A stretch of DNA of 64,000 nucleotides from Acidimicrobiaceae bacterium (GTDB taxonomy: Bacteria > Actinomycetota > Acidimicrobiia > Acidimicrobiales > Ilumatobacteraceae): the NCBI GenBank assembly GCA_016722025.1, contig JADKGZ010000002.1, forward strand, positions 1 to 64,000, in the 5' to 3' direction. A model generated the notes under the pieces. The model was not told the origin of the DNA and ran no database searches. It was given only the letters and a program-made list of their open reading frames with translations. Shown in pieces: positions 29,535 through 38,283 of this stretch. The translations under genes were made by a program, and so were the position numbers. Numbering within the stretch: the first letter of the stretch is position 1; every line of letters begins with the position of its first letter.

Positions 29535-30625
29535 TTGCCGTCTCCCTTCAGGATCTCACCGAGGTCGGCGGCTACTGCTTGGTCGGCGGCGGCGAAGGCG
29601 TGGGCGTATACGCGCAACGTCATCGCTGGGTTGGCGTGGCCGAGGCGGCCGGCGACGGTGCGGACATCGTGGCCTTGACCGATAGCAACAGTTGCCGACC
29701 AGTGGCGCAGGTCGTGCAGACGCCACTTCGGGTCGATGCCCGACATCTGGCGGGCTCGCTTCCACCACCAACTGATGCGGTCGGGGCTGACCAGGTCGGG
29801 GCCGAGGCCGCACATCCACGGACCATACGGCTCGCGTGCTCGGCGGAGCTTGTCGATCATCTCGACCGTGTCGGCGTCGAGGGTGACGGTGCGGACATTG
29901 GCCGTCTTCGTCGCTGCCTCGCGAAGCTCGGGCGCGCCGTCGCCGCGCTTGGTGACCTCGATCGCCGAGTCGATCAGCAGCTGGCCGTCGTGCTCGTCGG
30001 TCCAGCGCAGCGACGCCAGCTCGGCGCGGCGTGCTCCGGCGACGGCGGCAATTCGGAACGCCAACTCGGCGGCGGCGTCGATAGATGCTGCGGCTGTCAT
30101 CACGGCGCGCACATCATCGACAGACATCACCGTGCGCTGCGCGACCTTCGTCGACCGCAGGCGAGCGAGTGAAGCGACGTTCGACGACACCCAACCCCAT
30201 CGCATCGCCTGCGACAGCGCGGCCCGCAGCACGCCGTGCTGGTTCTTGATGCCGGCGTCGGCCATGCCCGCCTTGCGCAAGCGCGTGTGCCACCGCTCCA
30301 CATCGCCGACCGTCAGGCGCGCCAGGGGCACGCGCGAGATCTGGTCCTTCTTGATCGAGCGCACTCGGCTCTGCTGATCGCGCGCCGACGACGGCGCCCA
30401 CGTGTCGATGTTCTGCTTCACCCACTCGTCGAGCACGTCGCTCACCGAGCGGCCGGCCGGCTTGGCCTTGCCGCCCGATGACTCGAGCTGGGCGGCGAGC
30501 CGCTGCGCGTCGCGCTTTCCGCCGCGGACCGTACGCGACATCTGCGTGGGGCGCCCACGCGCGTCGGAGCCCGTGAAGACACGGACCTCCCACACACCGG
30601 GGCGCTTCTCACGGATCGTCGCCAT
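29531..30625 (-). CDS. tyrosine recombinase (phage-type integrase)
   Basis: The 364-residue protein has an N-terminal arm-binding region (PGVWEVRVFTGSDARGRPTQ), a SAM-like core-binding domain (VSDVLDEWVKQNIDTWAPSS) and the catalytic domain with Arg I in AGARRAELASLRW, the HDLRHWSATVAI box, GHANPAMTLRVYAHAF with the nucleophile Tyr, and the His/Lys between. All catalytic residues are present. It lies 129 bp from the attR core and reads away from it into the element, the usual place for the integrase of an integrative element. It is an intact reading frame, unlike many cargo genes. Substrate sites are the 48-bp repeats. Confidence 0.93.
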   Translation of the reverse strand: MATIREKRPGVWEVRVFTGSDARGRPTQMSRTVRGGKRDAQRLAAQLESSGGKAKPAGRSVSDVLDEWVKQNIDTWAPSSARDQQSRVRSIKKDQISRVPLARLTVGDVERWHTRLRKAGMADAGIKNQHGVLRAALSQAMRWGWVSSNVASLARLRSTKVAQRTVMSVDDVRAVMTAAASIDAAAELAFRIAAVAGARRAELASLRWTDEHDGQLLIDSAIEVTKRGDGAPELREAATKTANVRTVTLDADTVEMIDKLRRAREPYGPWMCGLGPDLVSPDRISWWWKRARQMSGIDPKWRLHDLRHWSATVAIGQGHDVRTVAGRLGHANPAMTLRVYAHAFAAADQAVAADLGEILKGDGK

Positions 30626-30754
30626 GCCCGCGACGATACGCCGAGGGTGTCACAACGTCTAGGGCTGATCGCTAGGGACGACTGCTGCAAACGGTAAGGT
30701 GAGTCGAGTCATCCCGTCCAGAATCACTCGATGCGCAGGCCAGATATTGCCCGG
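30626..30754. promoter_or_regulatory. integrase promoter and attR arm region
   Basis: This gap holds the integrase promoter and two CTAGGG motifs at 30659-30664 and 30672-30677, about 80-95 bp inside the attR core. CTAGG and CTAGGG occur similarly spaced from the attL core (11389-11393 and 11401-11406). They are candidates for integrase arm-binding sites. Confidence 0.35.
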
Positions 30755-31932
30755 GCGATCACCAGCTGCTGGATCTCAGACGTACCCTCGAAGATCGTGT
30801 GGATCTTGGCATCGCGGTGCCAGCGCTCGACGGGGTACTCACGGGTGTAGCCGTAGCCGCCGAGGATCTGGATGGCGTCCTCGGTGACACGCACGGCCAC
30901 TTCGCTGGCCTTGTACTTGCTCATCGAGCCTTCGCCGTTCTTGAAGCCGCCGTTGCGGGCCAGCCACGCGGCACGCCAGATGAGCAGGCGGGCGGCGTCG
31001 ATCTCGGTGGCCATGTTGGCCAGCTTGAACGCGATGGCCTGGTGCATGACGATCGGCTTGCCGAACGCCTTGCGCTCCTTGGCGTACTCGAGCGAGTACT
31101 CGTAGGCGGCGCGGGCGATGCCGAGGGCCTGCGCACCCACCGACGGGCGAGTGGCCTCGAAGGTGGTCATCGCCGGCTGCTTCTCGCCGCTGTGGCCCCG
31201 CTCGCGAGCGCGGGCCAGCTTGGCGTCGAGCTTGTCCTTGCCGCCCAGCAGGCAGCTGCCGGGGATGCGCACATCGTCGAGCACCACCTCGGCGGTGTGC
31301 GAGGCACGGATGCCGTGCTTCTTGTACTTCTGGCCCTGCGACAGGCCCTTCGAGCCCGGCGGCACGATGAACGAGGCCTGGCCGCGACCCTTCAGCTCGG
31401 GCTCGACCGCGGCGACGACCACGTGCACGTCGGCGATGCCGCCGTTGGTGATCCACGCTTTGGTGCCGTTGAGCACCCACTCGTCGGTGGCCTGGTCGTA
31501 CACGGCGCGGGTGCGCAGCGACGACACGTCGCTGCCGGCGTCGGGCTCGCTGACGCAGAACGCGCCGAGCTGCACCTTCTTGGCGTCGCCGTAGCACTGC
31601 GGCACCCACTCCATGACCTGCTCGGGCGTGCCGTTGCCGCTGATGCCGGCGGCGGCGAGGGCGGTGCCCATGATGGCCATGCCGATGCCGGCGTCACCCC
31701 AGAACAGCTCCTCGATGGTGACCGGCAAGGTGAGGCCCGTGCTGTCGCCCATCGCGTTCATCAGGAACTCCCAGCCGTAGAGGCCGATCTCCGCTGCCTG
31801 TTGCACGATCGGCATCGGCATCTCCTCCCGCTCGTCCCACTCGTGGGCAGCAGGGCGGATGACGCCTTCGGCGAAGTCGTGCACCCACTTCTGGATCTGG
31901 AGTTGGTCTTCGTTCAGTGCGAAATCGGCCAT
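30724..31932 (-). CDS. acyl-CoA dehydrogenase, host gene of the integrated element
   Basis: The 402-residue flavoenzyme has the usual FAD/substrate blocks: FCVSEPDAGSDVSSLRTRAV, WITNGGIADVHVVVA, ERKAFGKPIVMHQAIAFKLA and ILGGYGYTREYPVERWHRDA, ending TIFEGTSEIQQLVIARAIS. Such enzymes catalyse the alpha,beta-dehydrogenation of acyl-CoA esters in beta-oxidation or amino-acid breakdown, passing electrons to ETF. Start ATG 31932 is preferred; GTG 31941 is possible. The last ten codons differ from the orphan end at 11204 only silently and include a rare ATA codon, so the element replaced the 3' end without changing the protein. Two tandem operators lie upstream. Confidence 0.92.
   Translation of the reverse strand: MADFALNEDQLQIQKWVHDFAEGVIRPAAHEWDEREEMPMPIVQQAAEIGLYGWEFLMNAMGDSTGLTLPVTIEELFWGDAGIGMAIMGTALAAAGISGNGTPEQVMEWVPQCYGDAKKVQLGAFCVSEPDAGSDVSSLRTRAVYDQATDEWVLNGTKAWITNGGIADVHVVVAAVEPELKGRGQASFIVPPGSKGLSQGQKYKKHGIRASHTAEVVLDDVRIPGSCLLGGKDKLDAKLARARERGHSGEKQPAMTTFEATRPSVGAQALGIARAAYEYSLEYAKERKAFGKPIVMHQAIAFKLANMATEIDAARLLIWRAAWLARNGGFKNGEGSMSKYKASEVAVRVTEDAIQILGGYGYTREYPVERWHRDAKIHTIFEGTSEIQQLVIARAISGLRIE
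30755..30802. repeat. attR core, 48 bp
   Basis: Identical to 11235-11282. It lies within the coding region of the intact acyl-CoA dehydrogenase; the last 31 bp of the gene, left of the core, are element-derived. Confidence 0.9.
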
Positions 31933-31968
31933 GGGGGTCACCTTGCTGTTCTCGTACAGAGGGATAAG

Positions 31969-31998
31969 TTACTGACGGGTAACCCTACTCACCGGTAA
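31969..31998 (-). promoter_or_regulatory. two tandem TTACTNNNNGGTAA-type operator sites upstream of the acyl-CoA dehydrogenase
   Basis: TTACTGACGGGTAA (31969-31982) and CTACTCACCGGTAA (31985-31998) are imperfect palindromes 16 bp apart. TetR-family fatty-acid regulators of actinobacteria bind sites of this kind before acyl-CoA dehydrogenase genes. The regulator gene is not obvious nearby. Confidence 0.5.
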
Positions 31999-32083
31999 CC
32001 CCGATTGTCTACCTCTGGCCCGGCTGTTTTTGTCCACCGCCGGTGTGCCAGAGTGGCGGCGGATCGAGCCCAAGGGGAGACGG

Positions 32084-34175
32084 ATGAAGCGCACCGTGAT
32101 GGCGGCGTTGAGCGTGGCACTGTTGATGGCCGCGTGCAGCGACGATGGTTCGCCGGCGAGCGAGACGGTGATGATCGGCTCCACGCCCGTGGTGCTCGAG
32201 CCCGACGACACGACGGCCACCGTCCCACCGATGGCCGACGCAGATCCGGCCACCGCTGCGGCCATCCAGGAAGCCATCGAGAGCAACGGGAAGCTGTGCG
32301 ACCCGCTCGACACCCGTCATTGCCTGCTGCCCTTCCCGAGCAACTCGTACACCCAGCAAGACCCCACCTCCGACACCGGGCTGCGCGTCTCGATGCCCGC
32401 CGGCGCCCTGGGCGCCAACGTCGATGGCACCGTCATCGACCTCACCGAGTGGAATCGCAACGACGGGTTCAGCCCCAACACTCCTCTGCTGGCCTTCTTG
32501 CCCGGCATCGACGCCGAGGCCTCCAACCTGCCGAAGTGGACCGACATCGGCGCCTCCATCACCGACGCCTCGACGGTGGTGCTGGTCGACACCGACACCG
32601 GCGAACGTGTGCCGCTGTGGGCCGAGCTCGATGCCCACGCCGCATCCGACGACGACCGCCTGCTCACCATCCGCCCCGCCATCAGCCTGCCCGAGGGCCA
32701 CACGTTCGCCGTCGGCCTGCGCGGCATGCTCACCGCCGACCGCACCTTCATCGAACCCAGCCCCGGCTTCCGCGTGTTCCGCGACAACCTGGCCACCGAC
32801 TGGGAGGAGATCGAGTACCGCCGGCCGGAAATGGAAGCCACGTTCGCGGCACTCGAGCAGCAAGGCGTTGCCCGCGGCGAACTGCAGCTCGCATGGAACT
32901 TCACCGTCGCCAGCACGCGCAACATCAGCGAACGGATGCTGCACATCCGCGACGAGGCGCTGGCCGAACTGGGCGAAGTGGCGCCGATCTACATGATCAC
33001 GGCAGCGACCCCGAACACCGACGACAACATCGCCATGCAGGTCGAAGGTGTGTTCAGGGTGCCCAACTACCTCACCGGCGACGGCGGGCCCGGCCAGTCG
33101 TTCAATTACGACAGCACCGATGCCGACGCCTTGCCGGTTCGTAACGGCACGGTCGATGTCGGCTTCGTCTGCAACATCAGCGTCGCCACGATGAACGGCA
33201 CCGAGCCCGCACCTCGTGCAGTACGGCCACGGCCTGCTGGGCAGCAACCACGAGATCGACGCCGGCAACGTGCGTGCGATGTCCAACGAACACAACGTCG
33301 TGCACTGCGCCACCAAGTGGGCCGGCATGGCGGAGGACGACATCGGCAACGCCGCCGCGACCCTCGGCGACTTCAGCAACTTCCCGACGATGGCCGACCG
33401 CCTGCAGCAGGGCGTGCTCAACCAGATCTACCTCGGCCGGCTGATGACCCGCCCCGGCGGCCTCGTCGACAGCGACCTCTTCCAGCGTGCCGACCTCACC
33501 CCGCTGATCGACACCGCTCACCTCGACTACGACGGCAACAGCCAGGGCGGCATCATGGGCGCGATGCTGGCCGCGGTGTCGCCCGACATCGAGCGCGCCG
33601 TGTTGGGCGTCACCGGCATCAACTACAGCCTGCTGCTGCCCCGCTCCGTCGACTTCGACGACTACGAATCCATCTTCAAGCCGGCATACCCGAACGACCT
33701 CGACCGGGTGCTGATCCTCGCTGCCACGCAGATGCTGTGGGATCGCGGTGAGGGCGGCGGCTACGTGCAGCACCTGACCGCCGACCCGTACCCTGGCACC
33801 CCGGCCAAGACGGTGCTGCTGCACGTCGCCTACGGCGACCATCAGGTCACCGAGCTGTCGGCCCTCATCGAGGCCCGCACGATCGGTGCCACCATCCACC
33901 AACCCGTCGCCGCTGATGGCCGCTGGCAGGAAGTGGAGCCCGGTTGGGGGCTGGCAGCCACCAGCTACCCGTCCACCGGATCGGCGATCGTCGTCTGGGA
34001 CTCCGGCATGGCCGCCATCCCGTTCGAGAACCTTGCGCCCCGCGACGGCGACGACTCGCACGAAGACCCTCGACGCGACCCCGACGTGCGCACCCAGAAG
34101 GCCGGCTTCCTGTTCGACGACACGCTCATCGACGTGTGCGGCGGGGAAGCCTGCACCGCCGACCACAACCCGTAG
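32084..34175 (+). CDS. secreted lipoprotein esterase/lipase-like (frameshift near 33200)
   Basis: A ~697-residue protein with a lipoprotein signal (LSVALLMAACSDDG, lipobox MAAC near residue 15) followed by a Thr/Pro-rich spacer. The N-terminal domain contains DTRHCLLPFPSNSYTQQDP, which I recall from large secreted bacterial hydrolases. The alpha/beta-hydrolase part has YGHGLLGSNHEIDAGN and the nucleophile elbow DYDGNSQGGIMGAML, with LHVAYGDHQVTELSA as a likely acid/His region. The frame changes near 33200, between VATMNGTEPA and QYGHGLLG. AAGGGGAGA precedes the ATG 32084. The substrate is unknown; the protein should sit on the outer face of the membrane. Confidence 0.8.
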
Positions 34176-34214
34176 CGACCCACGACCGGCTGGCCAGGCG
34201 TCTGCCCGCAGGTG

Positions 34215-36416
34215 TCACGACACCGGTATCGGTATCGCCAGCAGTGCGCCAGCGATCGCCTCCAGCGTCAGCTTTGCGCCCGGCTTGTACGCGTGCACAC
34301 CATCCCACCGGTAGCCCAGGTCGGAGGCGATCGACTCGTCGGTGCAGTACTGCGTGGGCCCACTCACGAACGTGGTGGTTGCCGGGTTCGCCGCCGCCAG
34401 ATCGCGCAACAGGTCGTTGACGTGCGCGACTCGTGCATCGTCGCCGCGCTCGGGCAACGCCGGCACGCCGGCACCCTTCACGTTCTGCGGGCGCATGCAC
34501 GGCACCTCCAGCAAGGCCACCCGCACCCCGGCGAACGTGAGCGCGTCGATGCCCCGCTGCACGCCGTCGATGAAGCGCTGGTCGCCCGCTGGTGAATCGA
34601 ACGCCAGCACCTGATCGTCGAGCTCCACGTCGAAGACATCCCACGCCCCGATCACCACCAGCGCCAACTCGGCACCGGTCCTCGTTGCCGCCGATGCCCA
34701 CCGCTGCTCCCACCTCGAGCAACCGTCGAACGAACGAGTGAAACCCAACGCCGACACGGCCGTGCCATCGCTGTACACGCTGCAACCGTCGAGCGACCCG
34801 TCACCGAACTCGAACCAGCCGTCGATGCCGGCGGGCAGGTTGATCGCCAGCGAGTGCGCCGTCGAGTCGCCCACGATCACCACTCGACGCGGCAGTGCAG
34901 CCAGCGTGGTGGAAGGAGCAACGGTGGTGGCAGGAGCAACCGTGGTTGACGGAGCAACTGCGGTGGCAGCCGCGTCTGCCGTCGGCTCGGACCCCGCCGA
35001 CGTGGAACTGCCGGCGACCGAGGTGGTGGCCGCGACAGGCGGGACGACGGTGGCCACGGCAGTGACCGGCGGCGTTGCCGCAGCCCCATCGAAGGCGACC
35101 TCGCCACTGGTGTCCTTGGCCGGATCGAACACGGCCGCCGCAGAGGCGAAGAACACCGAGAGCAACCCGGCCACCGCCACCACCGCCGCCACCGTGCTCG
35201 CCTGCACAATGCGACCGGACCACCGCCGGCGAGCGCTCCACCACGTGCTCAGGCCACCTCTCCGAATGGGCGTCTCCACCCACCGGTAGCAGGCTTCGCT
35301 CACCGGCGCGGTGACGGCCATGGCGAGCAGGAACCGGGGCCACGAGCCCGAGTACGCGTCGCAGATGCGGCTGATCGGCCAGCTCCACAGGTAGAGCCCG
35401 TACGAGCGCCGCCCGATGGCCACCATCGGCGCCGCGGAGAACGCGGCTCGCACCGTCGCCGCCGCCGGGTGCACCACGACACCGACCAGCACAGCGGAGG
35501 CGATCGTGACGGTTGGCAGCAGCCACCGATAGGTCGCGGGCGCCTCCACGCGGCCGATGACGAACGCGACGATCAGCACCCCCACCGCGGCGAATGCGGC
35601 CGCCTGCAGGCCGACGGCCGGCGAGCGTCGTGCAGCCGGGACGGTGCTCCACGGCCTCCACCGAAACGCCATCGCGGCACCCAGCAACAACCCGCTGGAG
35701 CGACTGAACGTGGAGAGGTAGAGGAAGTTGGTGGGGTCGACCGGCACCATCTCCATGCGGAACGGATGCCACATGCGAGTCGGCCACTGAGCCGCACTCG
35801 CCACTGCCGTCGCCACCATCACCCCCATCGCCACCAGGCCCAGCGCCAGCGCCCGCCGACGGTCGCTGCGCGTGCGCCGGGCCAGCAGGATGAACGCCAG
35901 TGGCCACAGCACGTACCACTGCTCTTCGACCGCCAGGCTCCACAGATGCCGGAACAGCGACGGCGAGCCCGCCCCCCAGTACGACTCCTGGGAGAAGATC
36001 TGACCCCAGTTGGCGAGGTACCCGAGGCCCCAGGGGTAGTCGTGACGCAGCTGCGAGTGCTGCTCGGCCGACCCCCACACGGCCGCCCATGCACCGACCA
36101 CGATCATCATCGTGAACAACGCCGGCAGCAGGCGTCGCCAACGACGAACCCAGAACTGCCGCAGGTTCACCCCGCCCGCGCGGTCACGCTCCTCGATCAG
36201 CAAGGAGGTGATCAGGAACCCGGAGACGACGAAGAAAACCTCCACGCCGAAGAAACCGCCGTGCATCCACGAGAACCCTGCGTGATAGAAGATGACCGCG
36301 ACCACCGAGAAGGCGCGGACCCCATCGAGCCCGGGCTGATACCCCATCGAGGTCGGTCGACCGGACTCGCTGTGCCCCGCGTCGCGGTGCCCGGTGTCGT
36401 GCAGCGCCTCGGTCAT
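34215..36416 (-). CDS. OafA/YrhL-type acyltransferase with C-terminal SGNH domain
   Basis: The 733-residue membrane protein starts with the acyltransferase-3 signature GYQPGLDGVRAFSVVAVIFY and GGFFGVEVFFVVSGFLITSL, about ten membrane helices, and ESYWGAGSPSLFRHLWSLAV, EEQWYVLWPL. A Pro/Thr/Ala-rich linker leads to an SGNH-hydrolase-like domain with VVIVGDSTAHSLA and WDGVHAYKPGAKLT. Such proteins O-acylate surface glycans or peptidoglycan, the SGNH part finishing the transfer outside. It is convergent with the lipoprotein gene and upstream of cysS on the same strand (47-bp gap). Confidence 0.92.
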   Translation of the reverse strand: MTEALHDTGHRDAGHSESGRPTSMGYQPGLDGVRAFSVVAVIFYHAGFSWMHGGFFGVEVFFVVSGFLITSLLIEERDRAGGVNLRQFWVRRWRRLLPALFTMMIVVGAWAAVWGSAEQHSQLRHDYPWGLGYLANWGQIFSQESYWGAGSPSLFRHLWSLAVEEQWYVLWPLAFILLARRTRSDRRRALALGLVAMGVMVATAVASAAQWPTRMWHPFRMEMVPVDPTNFLYLSTFSRSSGLLLGAAMAFRWRPWSTVPAARRSPAVGLQAAAFAAVGVLIVAFVIGRVEAPATYRWLLPTVTIASAVLVGVVVHPAAATVRAAFSAAPMVAIGRRSYGLYLWSWPISRICDAYSGSWPRFLLAMAVTAPVSEACYRWVETPIRRGGLSTWWSARRRWSGRIVQASTVAAVVAVAGLLSVFFASAAAVFDPAKDTSGEVAFDGAAATPPVTAVATVVPPVAATTSVAGSSTSAGSEPTADAAATAVAPSTTVAPATTVAPSTTLAALPRRVVIVGDSTAHSLAINLPAGIDGWFEFGDGSLDGCSVYSDGTAVSALGFTRSFDGCSRWEQRWASAATRTGAELALVVIGAWDVFDVELDDQVLAFDSPAGDQRFIDGVQRGIDALTFAGVRVALLEVPCMRPQNVKGAGVPALPERGDDARVAHVNDLLRDLAAANPATTTFVSGPTQYCTDESIASDLGYRWDGVHAYKPGAKLTLEAIAGALLAIPIPVS

Positions 36417-36463
36417 CGTTGGTCAGTCTCGCAGCAGCAGCCTCGCAACACGGTGCATCGGCG

Positions 36464-37819
36464 TCAGCGGCGCAGGGTGGTGCCGGCCTTGGTGGTCTCC
36501 ACCGTCCAGCCGGCCGCCTGCAACTGCGCGCGCAGCGCGTCGGCAGCCGGGAAGTCCTTCGCTGCACGAGCGGCATCGAGCGCGGCAGCCAGCGCCGCCG
36601 CCTCTGCGGGAACCTGCTCGTCGGCACTGAAGGTGAGCCCGACCGCGTCGGCGATCGAGTAGATCGCGGCCACCAGCTGATGCGCTCGCCCTTCGTCGCC
36701 GGCGTCGGCGGCGGCATTGGCCTGCGTGATCGCATCGAACACGATGGCCATCGCCGAGGGTGTGTTGAGGTCGTCGTCCATCGCCGACCGGAACGCTTCC
36801 AGCACTGCCGCGTCGGCGCCGGCCGACACCGCGCCGAAGCGACGGGCCACACCGTCGAATCGGGCCAGCGCCTTCACCGATGCGTCGATGTTGTCCTGGC
36901 CGACCGAGACCGGGCCCCGATAGTGCGACTGCAGCAACAGCATGCGATACGCACGCGGGTCGTAGTGCTCCATCAGGTCGAGCAGGTTGTGCACGTTGCC
37001 CAGGCTCTTCGACATCTTCTCGCCCTCGGCGTCGACGATGAAGCCGTGATGCATCCAGTGGTTGGCGAAGCGCTTGCCCAGTGCAACGGCTTGGGCCCGC
37101 TCGTTCTCGTGATGCGGGAACTTGAGGTCTTGCCCACCGCAGTGCAGGTCGAAGCCTTCGCCGAGCAGATCGAGGCTCATCACCACGCACTCGCTGTGCC
37201 AGCCGGGCCGGCCCTCACCCCACGGTGACGGCCACGCCGGCTCGCCGGGCTTGGAGAACTTCCACAGCACGAAGTCGGCAGGATGCCGCTTGTTGCCGGC
37301 ACCGAACACGTCACGGTCGCCACCACCGGCGAGCATGTCGTCGAGGCTCTGGTGCACGAGCAGGCCGTAGCCCGGCACGGTCTGCACCGACAGGTACACG
37401 CCGTCGTCGGTGAGGTACGCCTTGCCCATGTCGACCAGCTGGCCGATCATCGCGACCATCTGCACCACGTAGTCGGTGGCGTGGGGCACGTCGGTGGGCC
37501 GGGCGACGTTGATCTTGCCCATGGCCTCGAACCACACGGCTTCGCACTTGCTGGTGATCTCCTGCCATGGCCGGTTCTCGGCGTTGGCGCGGTTGATGAT
37601 GCTGTCGTCGATGTCGGTGATGTTGCTGACCAACCGCACCTGCAACCCGCTCCACTGCAGGTACCGGCGCAGCACGTCGTACACCAGCGTTGCCCGGCCG
37701 TGGCCGATGTGCGGCGGGCCGTAGACGGTGGGGCCGCACAGGTAGATGCTCACCGAGCCGGGCTCGCGCAGGGCGAGCTCACGTACCTCTCTGGTGGCGG
37801 TGTCGTACAGGCGCAGCAT
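36464..37819 (-). CDS. cysS: cysteinyl-tRNA synthetase
   Basis: The 451-residue class I synthetase has the HIGH-like PHIGHGRATLVYDVLRRYL near residue 36, the zinc ligands C and H (LYLCGPT region, GWHSECVVMS, HCGGQDLKFPHHENE), and the KMSKSLGN motif near 268. It attaches Cys to tRNA-Cys. The size and the C-terminal anticodon domain fit CysS and not the related mycothiol ligase MshC. ATG 37819 follows TAAGCT by 6 nt, so the mRNA may be leaderless. Confidence 0.92.
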   Translation of the reverse strand: MLRLYDTATREVRELALREPGSVSIYLCGPTVYGPPHIGHGRATLVYDVLRRYLQWSGLQVRLVSNITDIDDSIINRANAENRPWQEITSKCEAVWFEAMGKINVARPTDVPHATDYVVQMVAMIGQLVDMGKAYLTDDGVYLSVQTVPGYGLLVHQSLDDMLAGGGDRDVFGAGNKRHPADFVLWKFSKPGEPAWPSPWGEGRPGWHSECVVMSLDLLGEGFDLHCGGQDLKFPHHENERAQAVALGKRFANHWMHHGFIVDAEGEKMSKSLGNVHNLLDLMEHYDPRAYRMLLLQSHYRGPVSVGQDNIDASVKALARFDGVARRFGAVSAGADAAVLEAFRSAMDDDLNTPSAMAIVFDAITQANAAADAGDEGRAHQLVAAIYSIADAVGLTFSADEQVPAEAAALAAALDAARAAKDFPAADALRAQLQAAGWTVETTKAGTTLRR

Positions 37820-37825
37820 GGCCAC

Positions 37826-37831
37826 AGCTTA
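37826..37831 (-). promoter_or_regulatory. putative -10 box of cysS
   Basis: TAAGCT on the minus strand, 6 nt before the ATG at 37819. Confidence 0.4.
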
Positions 37832-37858
37832 CGGGCCGGCCTTTGCTGCGTCTTCTCG

Positions 37859-38283
37859 TTAATCCAGGTCCTCGACGACGGCGTCGCGCCCTGGGCCACC
37901 CAGTTCATCACCACGTCGGTCTCGTCGGGGTCGACGTTCAGTTCTTCGAGCAGGTCGAGCAGGTGTGCGGCGAGCAAGCTGAAGTGGCGATGGCTGACAC
38001 CGCGCCCGCGGTGCGCTTCCCTGAGGCCGAGCAACCACGGGGCCTCCGGGCCGCCGAGTGCCTCGCCGATCATCTCACTGAGCTTGCGACGCTGCAGCTC
38101 GATGTCGGTCGTGTGGAAGTACGGGCCGAGCTCTGGGTCGGTGGTGGTGCGCTCGTAGAGCTTGGTGACGATCTCGGCAATGGCAGCGGCACCGCCAAGG
38201 CGATCGAACATGGTGGGCGCGTCGAGGGCCATCCCTCCAGCCCACCACAGGCTGGAGCTCCCGACGCGCTCCTCCTCGTTCAT
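37859..38283 (-). CDS. truncated haemoglobin-like globin (frameshift near 37888)
   Basis: The ~141-residue protein reads TMFDRLGGAAAIAEIVTKLY (the group I globin start), PELGPYFHTTDIELQRRKLS with the F-helix region, and RGVSHRHFSLLAAHLLDLLE with the proximal His region. Truncated globins bind O2/NO and handle oxidative stress. As written the frame runs on into cysS. A shift near 37888 gives the natural end, VAQGRDAVVEDLD stop at 37859, which also avoids overlap with cysS. The start overlaps the upstream gene by 4 bp. Confidence 0.8.

Larger units (their letters stand above)
11235..30802. mobile_element. integrated mobilizable element (~19.5 kb) in the acyl-CoA dehydrogenase gene
   Basis: The segment is bounded by perfect 48-bp direct repeats (11235-11282 and 30755-30802) from the 3' end of a housekeeping gene. 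A tyrosine integrase reads inward right beside the right repeat, an excisionase-like gene is present, and a MobF relaxase gives mobility. Cargo: KAP NTPase, MoxR-vWA-bpX operon with HIRAN protein, and small unknowns. The core-to-core length is 19,520 bp. No coupling protein, type IV secretion gene or FtsK-like translocase was seen, so transfer would need a helper. One IS3-type element has landed in it. Confidence 0.9.

Noticed and set aside
11204..30802. tRNA gene as the attachment site
   Set aside because: No tRNA-like sequence was seen at either boundary; the repeat is protein-coding.
37750..38283. Globin reading through to 37750
   Set aside because: The extension overlaps cysS in antisense-like composition; a shift gives a natural stop at 37859.
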